DNA of 44,065 nt, from NCBI GenBank assembly GCA_024403115.1, contig JAKSSL010000007.1, positions 1-44,065 on the forward strand, written 5' to 3'. The translations under genes and the position numbers were made by a program. The notes beneath the pieces are model-generated. The model was not told the DNA's origin, searched no databases, and saw nothing but the letters and a program-made list of their open reading frames with translations. Below are positions 10,501 to 17,768 of this stretch, one piece after another (within the stretch, counting starts at the first letter, position 1; each line of letters starts with the position of its first letter). The stretch comes from Clostridia bacterium. GTDB taxonomy: Bacteria; Bacillota; Clostridia; Peptostreptococcales; Anaerovoracaceae.

Positions 10501-11545
10501 CGATGTCTTCTGCTAATTTTTGTCCAAGAATTCTCTCTGTTAATCCTAACTTCTTATTATACTTATATCTACCTACTCTACCTAAATCGTAACGCTTAGG
10601 ATCGAAGAACATGTTAGAAATAAAGCTGTCTGCGTTTCTAACAAAAGCGTCATCTTCGCCACCGTCTCCACTACGATCATCTGGTCTCATAGTTCTATAA
10701 AGTGCCTTCAAACCATCATTTTTAGTATTGATTTTTCCCTTAGCATTCATAGCGTCAATTGCTATTGACAATTTTTCGCTTTCGCCAAAGTACTCAAAAA
10801 TTTGATCTACGCCATCACGATTTTCTAAACCGAATGCACGCAGTAAAATTGGCAAAGGTTGCTTTGCCCCACGATCAAGCTTAACGTTGATAATTCCATC
10901 CTTATCTGCTTCAGTTTCAATCCAAGCACCTCTGTTTGGAATGATTTGTGAAGTGTATTGATCGCCACCAACGTTCCACTTCTTGTTCTTGTCTATGTCC
11001 TTAACATAGTATGCTCCTGGTGAACGAACAATTTGAGTAACTACTACTCTCTCAGATCCGTTGTAAACAAAGGTACCATTGTCTGTCATAAGTGGGAAAT
11101 CACCCATGAAAACTCTGTCGTCCTTGTCTTCACCATTTTCACCAGCACCTGGCTTTAATGACATAGTAATCATATGCTCTAAATTGCCGTTTTCATCCTT
11201 CTTTGTAAGGGTAACTGCAACTTTTAGCTTTGTAGAATAAGTAATGCCTCTTTTCTTGCATTCTTCTTCACTACTGCGATTGCTATTTTCGTCCATAACG
11301 AACTCATAATCGCCAAAGCTTAGCTCTAGAGTGCCGCTGTTATCTCTAATTGGAGAAATATCGTCGAATACTTCTCTAAGGCCTTCCTCTTGGAACCACT
11401 TATATGATTCCTTTTGGATGTCAATAAAGTTAGGCATTTCAAAGACTTCGTCGATTTTTCCGTAGGACCAACGCTTGTGTCCTTTCTTACCAGATTCGAC
11501 TTGTTTACCTAAGTTTATTGCTTTGTTTTCTTTGGTTTTTGGCAT
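7574..11545 (-). CDS. rpoB: RNA polymerase subunit beta
   Basis: A 1323-residue subunit that forms the second pincer of the active-site cleft. I chose the ATG at 11545 (MPKTKENKAINLG) because AGGAGAAA (11551-11558) lies 5 nt upstream; an upstream in-frame ATG at 11587 would add 14 unlikely residues and has no binding site. The rifampicin pocket, around residues 555-585, reads GSSQLSQFMDQNNPL then THKRRISALGPGG, with the residues equivalent to Asp516, His526 and Ser531 all wild type, so no rifampicin resistance is predicted. The C-terminus after the conserved region is strongly acidic (FTQGDDDMFDDEDMDI). It has its own promoter at 11594-11622 and is followed by rpoC after 18 nt. Confidence 0.98.
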   Translation of the reverse strand: MPKTKENKAINLGKQVESGKKGHKRWSYGKIDEVFEMPNFIDIQKESYKWFQEEGLREVFDDISPIRDNSGTLELSFGDYEFVMDENSNRSSEEECKKRGITYSTKLKVAVTLTKKDENGNLEHMITMSLKPGAGENGEDKDDRVFMGDFPLMTDNGTFVYNGSERVVVTQIVRSPGAYYVKDIDKNKKWNVGGDQYTSQIIPNRGAWIETEADKDGIINVKLDRGAKQPLPILLRAFGLENRDGVDQIFEYFGESEKLSIAIDAMNAKGKINTKNDGLKALYRTMRPDDRSGDGGEDDAFVRNADSFISNMFFDPKRYDLGRVGRYKYNKKLGLTERILGQKLAEDIETIDGEVFEKGQVITREMARTIENSVVLLGRVPAQYVLIQDPKNPEGVIRVVGNAFVDTLEILDYVKEEYGFTAQDLKELRVADKVYYPLLQEILADETIADKDAFAKALKKNRFALSPKHLLETDLFAAVGYLLNLYQEIGHLDDIDHLGNRRLKTVGELLQNQFRIGLARMEKSVREKMSVQDQESMTPQQLLNVRPVSSAIREFFGSSQLSQFMDQNNPLSEITHKRRISALGPGGLTRERAGLEVRDIHHSHYGRLCPIETPEGPNIGLIGSLTAYGRVNEYGFIETPYRRVEKVLDKDGNVVNSRVTDKVDYLDADSEESLVIAQANEPLDADGCFINAKVAARSVIFNKATLKMEGEISLVARERVDYMDVSPKQVVSVASAMIPFLEKDDAKRALMGSNMQRQAVPLLVTEAPIVATGMEAKAARDSGAVILSEASGVVSYVDADRIVVTDELGEEHEHVLLKFQGTNQGTCINQRPIVNHGDKVEKGEVIADGPSTALGEISLGKNLLIGFMTWEGYNFEDAIVLNERLLMDDVLTSIHIEKHETEAREIKALGSEKITSEIPGKSEEALKNLKSFDPQEDGIIHVGAKVSNRAYLVGKTTPKGDTEETPEDKLLRAVFGEKVKEVKDTSLRLPHGQAGVVIATKQYDRTNAADREQLAPGVDKVVKVYVATKRKINVGDKMSGRHGNKGVVSKILPQEDMPFMEDGTPLQVMLNPLGVPSRMNIGQVLEVHLGLAAKAKAEKEGVDQWYVATPVFDGASEQDVIDLLKDCDMPETGRLRLRDGRTGEYFENPVTVGYMYMLKLHHLVDDKIHARSTGTYSLITQQPLGGKAQFGGQRFGEMEVWALEAYGAAYTLQEILTVKSDDRDGRTATYQAIAKGGNLSKPGIPASFEVLKKEMQSLGLDIRAFDENDEEIFDDAKMKPERDVKAFTQGDDDMFDDEDMDILREDDFGSDMHIVTEEEDANL

Positions 11546-11593
11546 CGTTTTTTCTCCTCTAAATACTACTATTGGATTATACTGCAAGTTACT

Positions 11594-11622
11594 ACTATAT
11601 CATAATCCAGTATATTTGTAAA
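11594..11622 (-). promoter_or_regulatory. Sigma-A promoter of rpoBC
   Basis: TTTACA (11617-11622), a 17-nt spacer and TATAGT (11594-11599) with an extended -10 TGA, on the minus strand. It lies between the rplL terminator and rpoB, giving RNA polymerase genes a promoter separate from the ribosomal protein genes. Confidence 0.75.
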
Positions 11623-11643
11623 GGGTTAATTTATATTTTTTCA

Positions 11644-11677
11644 TAAAAAAAGAGACCCATTTTTTATGAGTCTCTTT
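11644..11677 (-). terminator. Terminator after rplL
   Basis: An 8-bp stem, AAAGAGAC/GTCTCTTT (11670-11677 with 11649-11656), extended by CAT/ATG past a mismatch, is followed in the rplL sense by seven T residues. It may be partial, since rplJL and rpoBC are often linked by readthrough. Confidence 0.8.
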
Positions 11678-11709
11678 CAATGTCAAAGTATTATCTATAA
11701 AGTATTAAA

Positions 11710-12075
11710 TTACTTTAATTCTACCTTAGCACCAACTTCTTCTAGTTGAGCCTTAATAGCTTCTGCTTCTTCCTTAGCAACATCTTCCTTGATGTTTCCA
11801 GGAGCTCCATCAACTAAGTCCTTAGCTTCCTTTAAGCCTAGGCCAGTGATTTCTCTTACAACCTTGATAACCTTAATCTTTTCAGCACCAACTTCTGCAA
11901 GAACTACTGTGAATGAGTCCTTTTCTTCTGCTGCTGCTTCTCCGCCAGCTACACCTGCAACTGCTACTGGAGCTGCTGCTGATACGCCAAATTCTTCTTC
12001 GCATGCTGCTACTAATTCATTTAATTCTAAAACTGTCATGTTCTTGATAGCTTCGATAATTTGATCTTTGTTCAT
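11710..12075 (-). CDS. rplL: Ribosomal protein L7/L12
   Basis: A 121-residue acidic stalk protein, present in several copies on the 50S stalk, where it recruits translation GTPases. It shows the three expected parts: an N-terminal dimerisation helix ([20 protein letters not shown]), an Ala/Glu-rich hinge near residues 35-52, and the C-terminal domain with [19 protein letters not shown]. Length is normal. It follows rplJ after 51 nt with a GGAGAA binding site and ends before a terminator. Expression is expected to be governed with rplJ by the L10 leader upstream. Confidence 0.97.
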   Translation of the reverse strand: MNKDQIIEAIKNMTVLELNELVAACEEEFGVSAAAPVAVAGVAGGEAAAEEKDSFTVVLAEVGAEKIKVIKVVREITGLGLKEAKDLVDGAPGNIKEDVAKEEAEAIKAQLEEVGAKVELK

Positions 12076-12126
12076 TTTATTTTCTCCTTATTTTTCTATT
12101 TTATTCAAATAAATCTAATTTTTAAA

Positions 12127-12621
12127 TTAAGCTTCCTTTGCATCTGCAATAGCTTGGAATGTACGAACTGCCTTTGATACTGGTGATTGAATGCTTCCCA
12201 TAAACTTAGCAATAAGTACATCTCTTGATGGAATGTTTGCAATTGATGTAATTGCAGCTTGATCCATGAATTTTCCTTCAACATAGCCTGCCTTGAATGA
12301 CATCTTGCCGAAGTCCTTAATAACTTTATTTAATACTCTAGCTGGAGCAGTAGCATCTGTCTTGCTGATTGCAAGAGCACTTGGTCCTTCTAATACTGAA
12401 GCAAGTTCTGCATATTCAGTTCCGTCGATAGCTCTGTTTACTAAAGTATTCTTATATACTGTGTAATCAACGTCAGCTTCTCTTAACTCTTTTCTCATCT
12501 TATCAGCTTCTTCTACAGTGATTCCCATGTAGTCGATAACAACAACTGATTGAGCTCCGTCAAGTTTTTCTTTGATTTCGTCAATGATTACTTGTTTAGC
12601 TTGTTTTGCTTCTACTGACAT
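12127..12621 (-). CDS. rplJ: Ribosomal protein L10
   Basis: A 164-residue protein that anchors the L7/L12 dimers to 23S rRNA at the stalk base. The N-terminal domain has VVIDYMGITVEEADKMRKELR, slightly shortened here in description but typical of L10, and the C-terminal helix that binds L12 ends the protein. The ATG at 12621 follows AGGAGAACTAA. Directly upstream is the L10 leader with its attenuator (12671-12754). L10, or the L10-L12 complex, is known to repress its own synthesis through this leader. The gene follows rplA and precedes rplL. Confidence 0.97.
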   Translation of the reverse strand: MSVEAKQAKQVIIDEIKEKLDGAQSVVVIDYMGITVEEADKMRKELREADVDYTVYKNTLVNRAIDGTEYAELASVLEGPSALAISKTDATAPARVLNKVIKDFGKMSFKAGYVEGKFMDQAAITSIANIPSRDVLIAKFMGSIQSPVSKAVRTFQAIADAKEA

Positions 12622-12670
12622 TTAGTTCTCCTTTCTGTGATACTTCTACCACATTTTCTTGGTACCGTAT

Positions 12671-12754
12671 AAAAAACCTCGTATATGCACGAGGTCAATA
12701 ATTTATATTGTACCTCGGCAGGAAATTAAGCTTTCGCACCTGCTGTCTTTGGTT
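12671..12754 (-). promoter_or_regulatory. L10 leader (rplJ autoregulatory RNA with attenuator)
   Basis: The rplA-rplJ spacer holds the hallmark L10 leader strings AGACAGCAGGTGC and TTAATTTCCTGCCGAGGT, whose GCAGG/CCTGC arms pair. After it comes a terminator hairpin, ACCTCG/CGAGGT (12690-12695 with 12676-12681), followed by TTTTTTA. The leader's CGAGGT (12712-12717) can pair with the same ACCTCG and prevent terminator folding. The Firmicutes L10 leader is known to act by L10-dependent attenuation; the alternative pairing seen here fits that. Confidence 0.85.
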
Positions 12755-12773
12755 TTATTTTCAAATTTAATTA

Positions 12774-13469
12774 TTAGCTTAACTTAGCTGGGTTAACCTT
12801 TACTCCAGGTCCCATAGTTGATGCTAATGTAACGCTTCTAAGATATTGGCCCTTAGCTGCTGCAGGCTTAGCTTTTACGATTGCTCCAACTAATGCGTCG
12901 AAGTTATCTTGAAGCTTTTCAGCTCCGAATGAAGCCTTACCAATTGGTGTGTGAATAATGTTTTGCTTATCTAAACGATATTCAACCTTACCAGCTTTGA
13001 TTTCTACTAAAGCCTTTTCAACGTCCATAGTTACAGTTCCTGCCTTTGGACTTGGCATTAATCCCTTAGGTCCTAAAATCTTACCTAGTCTACCAACAAC
13101 ACCCATCATATCAGGAGTTGCTACTACAACGTCAAAGTCAAACCAGTTTTGTGATTTAATCTTATCAGCTAATTCTTCTGCTCCAACATAATCTGCTCCA
13201 GCCTTTTCAGCTTCTTCAGCCTTAGCGCCCTTTGCAAATACTAGAACTTTCTTAGTCTTACCAGTTCCGTGTGGTAATACGATTGCTCCTCTTACTTGTT
13301 GGTCAGCGTGTCTTCCATCTACACCAAGCTTGAAGTGTGCTTCGATTGTTTCATCGAACTTTGCGCTTGCTGTGTCAAGAACGATCTTGATTGCTTCATC
13401 AGTATCGAATAAGTTTTGCTTATCGAACTTTTCTACTGAAGCTCTGTACTTCTTTCCATGTTTTGCCAT
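12774..13469 (-). CDS. rplA: Ribosomal protein L1
   Basis: A 231-residue protein of the mobile L1 stalk at the 50S E site. The signatures [18 protein letters not shown] and [17 protein letters not shown] are present, and the two-domain length is standard. The ATG at 13469 follows AAGGAGGTAA, and that site directly abuts a long inverted repeat in the rplK-rplA spacer (13486-13538). L1 is a known autogenous repressor that binds mRNA mimics of its rRNA site, so this spacer is a candidate target. The L10 leader begins about 20 nt past the stop. Confidence 0.97.
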   Translation of the reverse strand: MAKHGKKYRASVEKFDKQNLFDTDEAIKIVLDTASAKFDETIEAHFKLGVDGRHADQQVRGAIVLPHGTGKTKKVLVFAKGAKAEEAEKAGADYVGAEELADKIKSQNWFDFDVVVATPDMMGVVGRLGKILGPKGLMPSPKAGTVTMDVEKALVEIKAGKVEYRLDKQNIIHTPIGKASFGAEKLQDNFDALVGAIVKAKPAAAKGQYLRSVTLASTMGPGVKVNPAKLS

Positions 13470-13485
13470 TTTAAATTACCTCCTT

Positions 13486-13538
13486 GTAGTTCTGTCGACT
13501 TATATTAACAAGGCTTTCGTTAATATCTAGTCTCCTAC
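13486..13538 (-). promoter_or_regulatory. Structured rplK-rplA spacer, candidate L1 site
   Basis: The 75-nt spacer folds into one nested structure: GTAG/CTAC (13535-13538 with 13486-13489), GACT/AGTC (13529-13532 with 13497-13500), and a perfect inner stem ATATTAAC/GTTAATAT (13519-13526 with 13502-13509) around a GAAAGCCTT loop. It ends one base from the rplA Shine-Dalgarno sequence. Position and form fit a translational operator; that L1 is the ligand is inference. Confidence 0.5.
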
Positions 13539-13544
13539 CTTAAA

Positions 13545-13970
13545 CTATTCTTCTACTAGAATACCCATACTTCTTGCAGTACCCTTAATCATGCTTGTTG
13601 CTGCTTCTAAATCAGCGGCATTAAGGTCAGGCATCTTTGTCTTTGCAATTTCTTCTGCTTGAGCTAAAGTAATCTTGCCAACCTTGTTCTTGTTTGGCTC
13701 ACCTGAAGCTTTATCCAATCCTGCTGCTTTCTTAATCAATACAGCTGCTGGTGGTGTCTTTGTAACAAATGTGAAAGATCTGTCAGCATAAACTGTGATT
13801 ACAACTGGAATAATCATTCCTGGTTGATCAGCTGTCTTGGCATTGAATTGCTTGCAGAAGTCCATGATGTTTACACCGTGTTGACCTAGTGCTGGTCCTA
13901 CTGGTGGTGCTGGAGTTGCTCCGCCTGCTGCGATTTGAAGTTTAATGTATCCTTCAATCTTCTTAGCCAT
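13545..13970 (-). CDS. rplK: Ribosomal protein L11
   Basis: A 141-residue protein of the GTPase-associated centre, needed for stringent-factor (RelA) activation on the ribosome. The proline-rich N-terminal segment [22 protein letters not shown] and the C-terminal rRNA-binding block [20 protein letters not shown] identify it, and the length is the family norm. It begins [16 protein letters not shown] with a GGAGAA binding site. It follows nusG after 41 nt and precedes rplA, the conserved order. Confidence 0.98.
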   Translation of the reverse strand: MAKKIEGYIKLQIAAGGATPAPPVGPALGQHGVNIMDFCKQFNAKTADQPGMIIPVVITVYADRSFTFVTKTPPAAVLIKKAAGLDKASGEPNKNKVGKITLAQAEEIAKTKMPDLNAADLEAATSMIKGTARSMGILVEE

Positions 13971-14011
13971 CTACATTCTCCTTTCTTAATATTTAATATC
14001 CAAACTGTTGA

Positions 14012-14611
14012 TTATTTTTTGATTACTTGACCAAAATCTAATTCAACAGGGGTATCCCTACCAAACATTGTCAGGATAACACGTAGCATTTGCTTGTCAG
14101 GATTAATTTCCTCAACTCTACCTGCTTGTCCCTCAAATGGTCCGCTAGTAATACGAACTTCGTCGCCAATGTTCACGTCTATATCAAGATTGCTTACCTT
14201 TTCAAGACCCATACGGCTGATTTCTTGTTTTGTCAAAGGACTAGGTCTAGTACCTGTTCCCAAGAAACCTGTAACACCTTGAGTGTTTCTAACCAAGAAC
14301 CATGTTTCGTTATCATCAATCATCTTAACAATAACATAGCATGGAAATATTTTAACTTCCTTAGTTCTGATTTTACCGTTCTTGTCCTTCTTAGGTCTTC
14401 CTTCGCTGTCCATAACGACCTCAGTCTTTGTTGGAACAACTACTTGGAAAACTCTATCTTGAAGGCCCTTGTTTGCAACGGCCTTGATAATGTTATCTTT
14501 AACCTTATTTTCGTGACCTGAATATGTATGAATTACATACCATTTAGCGGCGTCATTTTCTTCTGTGATTTCCGTATCCAAAGATACTTCCATGTTTTCT
14601 AAATCTGACAT
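14012..14611 (-). CDS. nusG: Transcription termination/antitermination factor NusG
   Basis: A 199-residue protein that binds the RNA polymerase clamp and affects pausing, Rho and coupling to ribosomes. The NGN domain starts at about residue 24 (KWYVIHTYSGHENKV), with CYVIVKM and TGFLGTG further on, and the C-terminal KOW domain has GDEVRITSGPFEGQAGRVEEI. There is a 23-residue acidic N-terminal extension before the NGN domain. I kept the ATG at 14611 because an AGAGAGGA-type site precedes it. The gene is 21 nt behind secE and leads into rplK. Confidence 0.97.
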   Translation of the reverse strand: MSDLENMEVSLDTEITEENDAAKWYVIHTYSGHENKVKDNIIKAVANKGLQDRVFQVVVPTKTEVVMDSEGRPKKDKNGKIRTKEVKIFPCYVIVKMIDDNETWFLVRNTQGVTGFLGTGTRPSPLTKQEISRMGLEKVSNLDIDVNIGDEVRITSGPFEGQAGRVEEINPDKQMLRVILTMFGRDTPVELDFGQVIKK

Positions 14612-14632
14612 ATGTAATCCTCTCTACTCAAA

Positions 14633-14869
14633 CTATTCTAAAGTAATTCCTAATACCGCTTTTAAAGCAGCTAAGAATCCAGTATCAACAAGCCAGAATA
14701 GAAGTGTAAATGCTGCGCATGAAATTAATACGATAGCAGCGAATGAGCCTAGTTCTTCCCTTGTTGGCCAAACTACCTTGCTCAATTCAAGCTTTACGCC
14801 ACGGAAATATTCCATGAAACTCTTCTTTTCCTTTTTATTCTTTGTATTGTTCTTTACATTCTTTGGCAT
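14633..14869 (-). CDS. secE: Preprotein translocase subunit SecE
   Basis: A 78-residue, single-spanning subunit of the SecYEG channel. A lysine/asparagine-rich cytosolic N-terminus (to about residue 16) leads into the conserved amphipathic helix FRGVKLELSKVVWPTREEL, with the WPTREE signature, then one membrane helix at about 43-62. The size suits the short Gram-positive SecE with one span rather than the three-span enterobacterial form. AGGAGAAA precedes the ATG. It lies between rpmG (16 nt) and nusG (21 nt). Confidence 0.97.
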   Translation of the reverse strand: MPKNVKNNTKNKKEKKSFMEYFRGVKLELSKVVWPTREELGSFAAIVLISCAAFTLLFWLVDTGFLAALKAVLGITLE

Positions 14870-14885
14870 AATACTTTCTCCTAAA

Positions 14886-15035
14886 CTACTTAGTTTCCTT
14901 GTGAAGAGTCTCCTTTTGGCAGAACTTGCAATACTTCATAAGTTCAATTCTGTCAGGATTGTTCTTCTTGTTCTTCATAGTATTATAGTTTCTTTGCTTA
15001 CATTCTGTACAAGCTAAAATTACCTTGTCTCTCAT
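14886..15035 (-). CDS. rpmG: Ribosomal protein L33, zinc-ribbon form
   Basis: A 49-codon gene beginning [18 protein letters not shown] and ending HKETK. The pairs C9/C12 and C36/C39 make the complete zinc ribbon of the C+ L33 type. Bacteria that also carry a cysteine-free L33 switch to it under zinc limitation; no second copy is in this window. The ATG at 15035 has a good binding site, CGGAGGA. It is the first gene of the rpmG-secE-nusG-rplK-rplA unit and has a consensus promoter at 15124-15152. Confidence 0.97.
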   Translation of the reverse strand: MRDKVILACTECKQRNYNTMKNKKNNPDRIELMKYCKFCQKETLHKETK

Positions 15036-15063
15036 TTTATATTCCTCCGTCTAACTTTAAAAT

Positions 15064-15090
15064 TCAGAGCAGATGTGCCATCAGCCCTGA
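15064..15090 (-). promoter_or_regulatory. Hairpin in the rpmG 5' leader
   Basis: In the roughly 82-nt leader between the predicted start (about 15117) and rpmG, a 27-nt segment folds into an almost complete hairpin: seven pairs (one G-U), one T-T mismatch, four more pairs and a GCA loop. It is followed by ATTTTAAAG rather than a strong T-run, so it is more likely a regulatory or stabilising stem than a terminator. Confidence 0.45.
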
Positions 15091-15123
15091 TTATTTATTC
15101 ATATTTCATAAAAGTGCTTATAT

Positions 15124-15152
15124 ATTATATGATAAAGCCCTTGGTATGTCAA
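15124..15152 (-). promoter_or_regulatory. Consensus sigma-A promoter of rpmG-secE-nusG-rplKA
   Basis: TTGACA (15147-15152), exactly 17 nt, then TATAAT (15124-15129) on the minus strand: a perfect match to consensus. The -35 box and most of the spacer lie inside the inverted repeat 15134-15159 that follows the LCP gene. Confidence 0.85.
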
Positions 15153-15159
15153 GGGCTTT
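15134..15159 (-). terminator. Probable terminator stem after LCP gene, overlapping promoter
   Basis: A perfect 10-bp inverted repeat, AAAGCCCTTG/CAAGGGCTTT, with a 6-nt loop, 11 nt past the LCP stop. In the LCP sense it is followed by ATCATATAATA, which is a poor T-tract, so termination may be incomplete. In the plus sense it is followed by TTTTTG, and could also stop antisense transcription entering the LCP gene. Confidence 0.55.
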
Positions 15160-15170
15160 TTGTTGAACTT

Positions 15171-16712
15171 CTATTGATTTTCAGTACTTTCTGTTGTGTC
15201 TGTTCCTGTTTGTTCGTCGCTTGGAATAGTACCATCTCCACCATCGAATATGGATGTTATTCTAGCTTGTCCTTCAGTAACAGATGCTTGGCTAGGGATC
15301 CAGCTGAAAACATTTAGATTTGGTATGGAATAACATGGTGCCATTTGGCTTGTTCCTTCCAAGATGTTTGTTTCAATATGCCAGCTTGCCATATCGCTAA
15401 ATTGCATCTTTACCAAACTCTTAATGTCATCTGATGACATATTTGTTCTCAAGTATTTTGCAACAGAATCAAGTATGTCTGAATAGTTTGTCAAAACTGT
15501 TGATGAGTGTGTACACTTTTCAATGATTGCACTTAGAACGATTTGTTGGTCTTTCGCTCTTTGAATGTCACCAGCAGCGAAGGCATGTCTTTCTCTACTG
15601 AAAGCCAAAGCCTGTTTGCCGTTGCAGTGGTTTACACCCTTCTTGAACTTGTATCCATTGTTAAATCTACCGCTTGTTGTAAAGTCGTATTCTGAAACTA
15701 CGTCGATACCTCCTATTGCATCTACCAACTCAGTAACGCAAGTGAAGTTAACCTTTACATAGTAGTTTATATCAATGCCTAGCAAATTCTCTAGGGACTC
15801 AGCTGTACAGTCAACACCGAAGTTTCCTGTATGAGTAAGCTTGTCGCTAGCACCTACTTGAGGTACATATACGAAGTAGTCTCTAGGAACAGTTGTAAGC
15901 AGAATGTTCTTTGTTACAGGGTTTACGCTTACAATGATGTTAACGTCGGATCTTGCAACGTCCAAGATTTCACCCTTAGTATCGTTTCCGCTGATTAATA
16001 TATTGAAAGGCTTTGTTGTTACATCTGTTTCTTTGGCAGCAAGAGCCTTCTTTTCAACTTTAATCTTAGCAACAATCTTTGTATTGTCGTCTACAGCCTC
16101 ATTTTGGTCACAAGCTATATCATAGTTTGCGTCGCTTACGAATACCAAAACCTTCTTGTCCTTTGATGCATCCTTACACAAATCCATGAAGCTTTCATCT
16201 GTGGACTTAAATTCAACCTCATAAGATTCAGCTAAAGTTTGTAAGGCTTGTCCATAGTACTTGTCCTTGTCAGCTGCAGTTGTAGTGTGTATTGTTGCAC
16301 CAGGAAGTCCTGATTCATCATCAATAGGATTTTCTTCGTGAGCGATTATGTCATAAGTGATTGTTTCGCTGTCTCCAAAAATCTCATCCAAGAATCCTAC
16401 AGTGTTTATTAAATAAGCGCCTCCGATAATATATACGATTCCAAGTAAGCCAGCTAAAATAATTGCCACAATCTTATTCTTTCTCTTTGCTTTTTTAAGA
16501 ATAAGCATTGGCACTATTAAAGCACTCAATAATAGTAAAACTACCAATTGAAGCACTAAGAACTTTGTAGGAATGATTCCTGTCACAAATAGTATTACTT
16601 CAAAAGCAAGGAATAGAACGGCATATACTATACCAATTATCAAGCTTGCTTTACACAGACCTTTCCCAGCAGCCTCACGCTTTTCCTGGGCCTCTCTAAT
16701 ATCTTTTCTCAT
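15171..16712 (-). CDS. LytR-CpsA-Psr wall-polymer ligase (CpsA/Wzg type)
   Basis: A 513-residue membrane protein. Three N-terminal membrane helices at about 20-45, 50-72 and 80-105 are followed by an external accessory domain (about 115-235) and the LCP catalytic domain (about 236-430). This three-span plus accessory layout is that of streptococcal CpsA/Wzg, not the one-span LytR/TagT form. LCP residues are visible: R254 and D256 (ARSDV), PRD at 276-278, and R373, R375, R385 in SRERHAF and following. The family moves undecaprenyl-linked glycopolymers onto peptidoglycan. The C-tail is Thr/Ser/Glu-rich. It follows the nitroreductase by 10 nt and has a paralogue at 17802-19301. Confidence 0.9.
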   Translation of the reverse strand: MRKDIREAQEKREAAGKGLCKASLIIGIVYAVLFLAFEVILFVTGIIPTKFLVLQLVVLLLLSALIVPMLILKKAKRKNKIVAIILAGLLGIVYIIGGAYLINTVGFLDEIFGDSETITYDIIAHEENPIDDESGLPGATIHTTTAADKDKYYGQALQTLAESYEVEFKSTDESFMDLCKDASKDKKVLVFVSDANYDIACDQNEAVDDNTKIVAKIKVEKKALAAKETDVTTKPFNILISGNDTKGEILDVARSDVNIIVSVNPVTKNILLTTVPRDYFVYVPQVGASDKLTHTGNFGVDCTAESLENLLGIDINYYVKVNFTCVTELVDAIGGIDVVSEYDFTTSGRFNNGYKFKKGVNHCNGKQALAFSRERHAFAAGDIQRAKDQQIVLSAIIEKCTHSSTVLTNYSDILDSVAKYLRTNMSSDDIKSLVKMQFSDMASWHIETNILEGTSQMAPCYSIPNLNVFSWIPSQASVTEGQARITSIFDGGDGTIPSDEQTGTDTTESTENQ

Positions 16713-16722
16713 GTTTTTCTCC

Positions 16723-17268
16723 TTATAGATAAGTCAATATTTCGTCAATATCTTTTCTTGGTGAAGGCTTGTAGTCCTTGCCAGGATAGCCCATTGGGAT
16801 TAAAGCAATCACCTCTTGATCTTCTGGAATATCTACTAACTTCCTAATCTCATTCTCATCGAAATACCCTTGAATAACTGTGCCTACGCCTTGGTCAAAA
16901 GCAGCTAGACTGAATATAGCACCACTAATGCCTGAATCATAGTATTGGAAGGCGTCCCCTTTTAAAGTGGAATAAGTGCCATCCTTATCATAACCTGATT
17001 GACCTTTGACAAGGCATTGTATTGCTAGGGCAGCTGCGCCCTCAATTGTTTTGATGTTATACTCAAAACCGTAAGTTACTTCCTTTGTAGCGAAGCGTTT
17101 AATCAGCTCTTTATCTTGAATTATTATATATCTTGCAAGCTGAGTGTTTTTCCAAGATGGAGCACGGCTAGCCATTTCCACAATGGCATTAATTGTCTCC
17201 CGTGGAATTTCACGATCTTGAAAAACTCGCATGCTGCTTCTTTCATTTAAAATGTTTTTTAATTCCAT
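16723..17268 (-). CDS. Nitroreductase family FMN protein
   Basis: A 181-residue protein of the FMN-dependent nitroreductase fold, opening with LNERSSMRVFQDREIP, where the Arg-Ser-R-x-F motif binds the FMN phosphate. A later block, ALIPMGYPGKDYKPSPRKDI, is the usual C-terminal family signature. The substrate cannot be read from sequence; relatives reduce nitro-aromatics or quinones with NAD(P)H. I chose the ATG at 17268 because GAGGAG lies 6 nt upstream; an in-frame ATG at 17298 has no site. It is first in an operon with the LCP gene, which is an odd partner, and is divergent from a DtxR-type regulator that may control it. Confidence 0.85.
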   Translation of the reverse strand: MELKNILNERSSMRVFQDREIPRETINAIVEMASRAPSWKNTQLARYIIIQDKELIKRFATKEVTYGFEYNIKTIEGAAALAIQCLVKGQSGYDKDGTYSTLKGDAFQYYDSGISGAIFSLAAFDQGVGTVIQGYFDENEIRKLVDIPEDQEVIALIPMGYPGKDYKPSPRKDIDEILTYL

Positions 17269-17288
17269 AACAAACTCCTCAAAGGCGT

Positions 17289-17317
17289 ATTGTATCATAC
17301 TTTACCACCATAAGCAA
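17289..17317 (-). promoter_or_regulatory. Promoter of the nitroreductase-LCP operon
   Basis: TTGCTT (17312-17317), a 17-nt spacer and TACAAT (17289-17294) with an extended -10 TGA, on the minus strand. The predicted start is about 17282, giving a leader of only about 14 nt that contains GAGGAG. On the opposite strand TTGAAA (17327-17332) with TGA-TAGGCT (17350-17355) is a weak candidate promoter for the regulator gene. Confidence 0.6.
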
Positions 17318-17378
17318 ATATACTGCTTGAAATGGCACCATCTTTGTGATAGGCTAATACAAACAAAGGAGAGTAAAA

Positions 17379-17744
17379 ATGCATATTCAAGAATCAGGCG
17401 AAATGTATTTAGAGACAATTTTAGTATTATCAAAGGAACTGGATCATCTCCGTGCCATTGATATATGCGAATATATGGGATATTCCAAACCCAGCGTCAG
17501 CAGAGGCTTAGGTATACTTAAGGACGGCGGTTATGTTCTTAGTGACGAAAATGGTTTTCTAACACTAAGCGACAAAGGCCGTGAGCTGGCAGAGAAAATC
17601 TATGATAGACACGTAGTTTTAAGCGCTTTTCTGGAAAGCCTGGGAGTTGATCCTGAAACGGCTAGCCAGGATGCCTGCAAGATGGAGCACGTAATCAGCG
17701 ACGATTCCTTTGACGCCATCAAGAAGGCTATGAGCGAAAAATAG
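17379..17744 (+). CDS. Short DtxR-family metalloregulator, iron-type ligand set
   Basis: A 121-residue repressor-like protein with an N-terminal winged helix (RAIDICEYMGYSKPSVSRGL) and the DtxR dimerisation/metal domain; it lacks the C-terminal SH3-like domain of DtxR. The residues lining the metal site can be aligned by eye with DtxR: Met9 (EMYLETI), His78 (DRHVVL), Cys100, Glu103 and His104 (DACKMEHVISDD). They match iron-sensing DtxR/IdeR (Met10, His79, Cys102, Glu105, His106) rather than MntR, which has Asp at the first position. The ATG follows AAAGGAGAG. It is divergent from the nitroreductase operon across a 110-bp gap and ends at a shared terminator. No metal transporter is adjacent. 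Confidence 0.85.
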   Translation: MHIQESGEMYLETILVLSKELDHLRAIDICEYMGYSKPSVSRGLGILKDGGYVLSDENGFLTLSDKGRELAEKIYDRHVVLSAFLESLGVDPETASQDACKMEHVISDDSFDAIKKAMSEK

Positions 17745-17768
17745 CGGAAGGTATAAATAGCAATTTAA

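Noticed and set aside
14565..15017. A 150-codon plus-strand ORF across nusG, secE and rpmG
   Set aside because: It is antisense to three certain genes and has no promoter or binding site; low-complexity hydrophobic translation is typical of a shadow frame.
17327..17358. A firm promoter for the DtxR-type gene
   Set aside because: TTGAAA with 17 nt to TAGGCT has a poor -10 box; kept only as a weak candidate within the neighbouring promoter entry.
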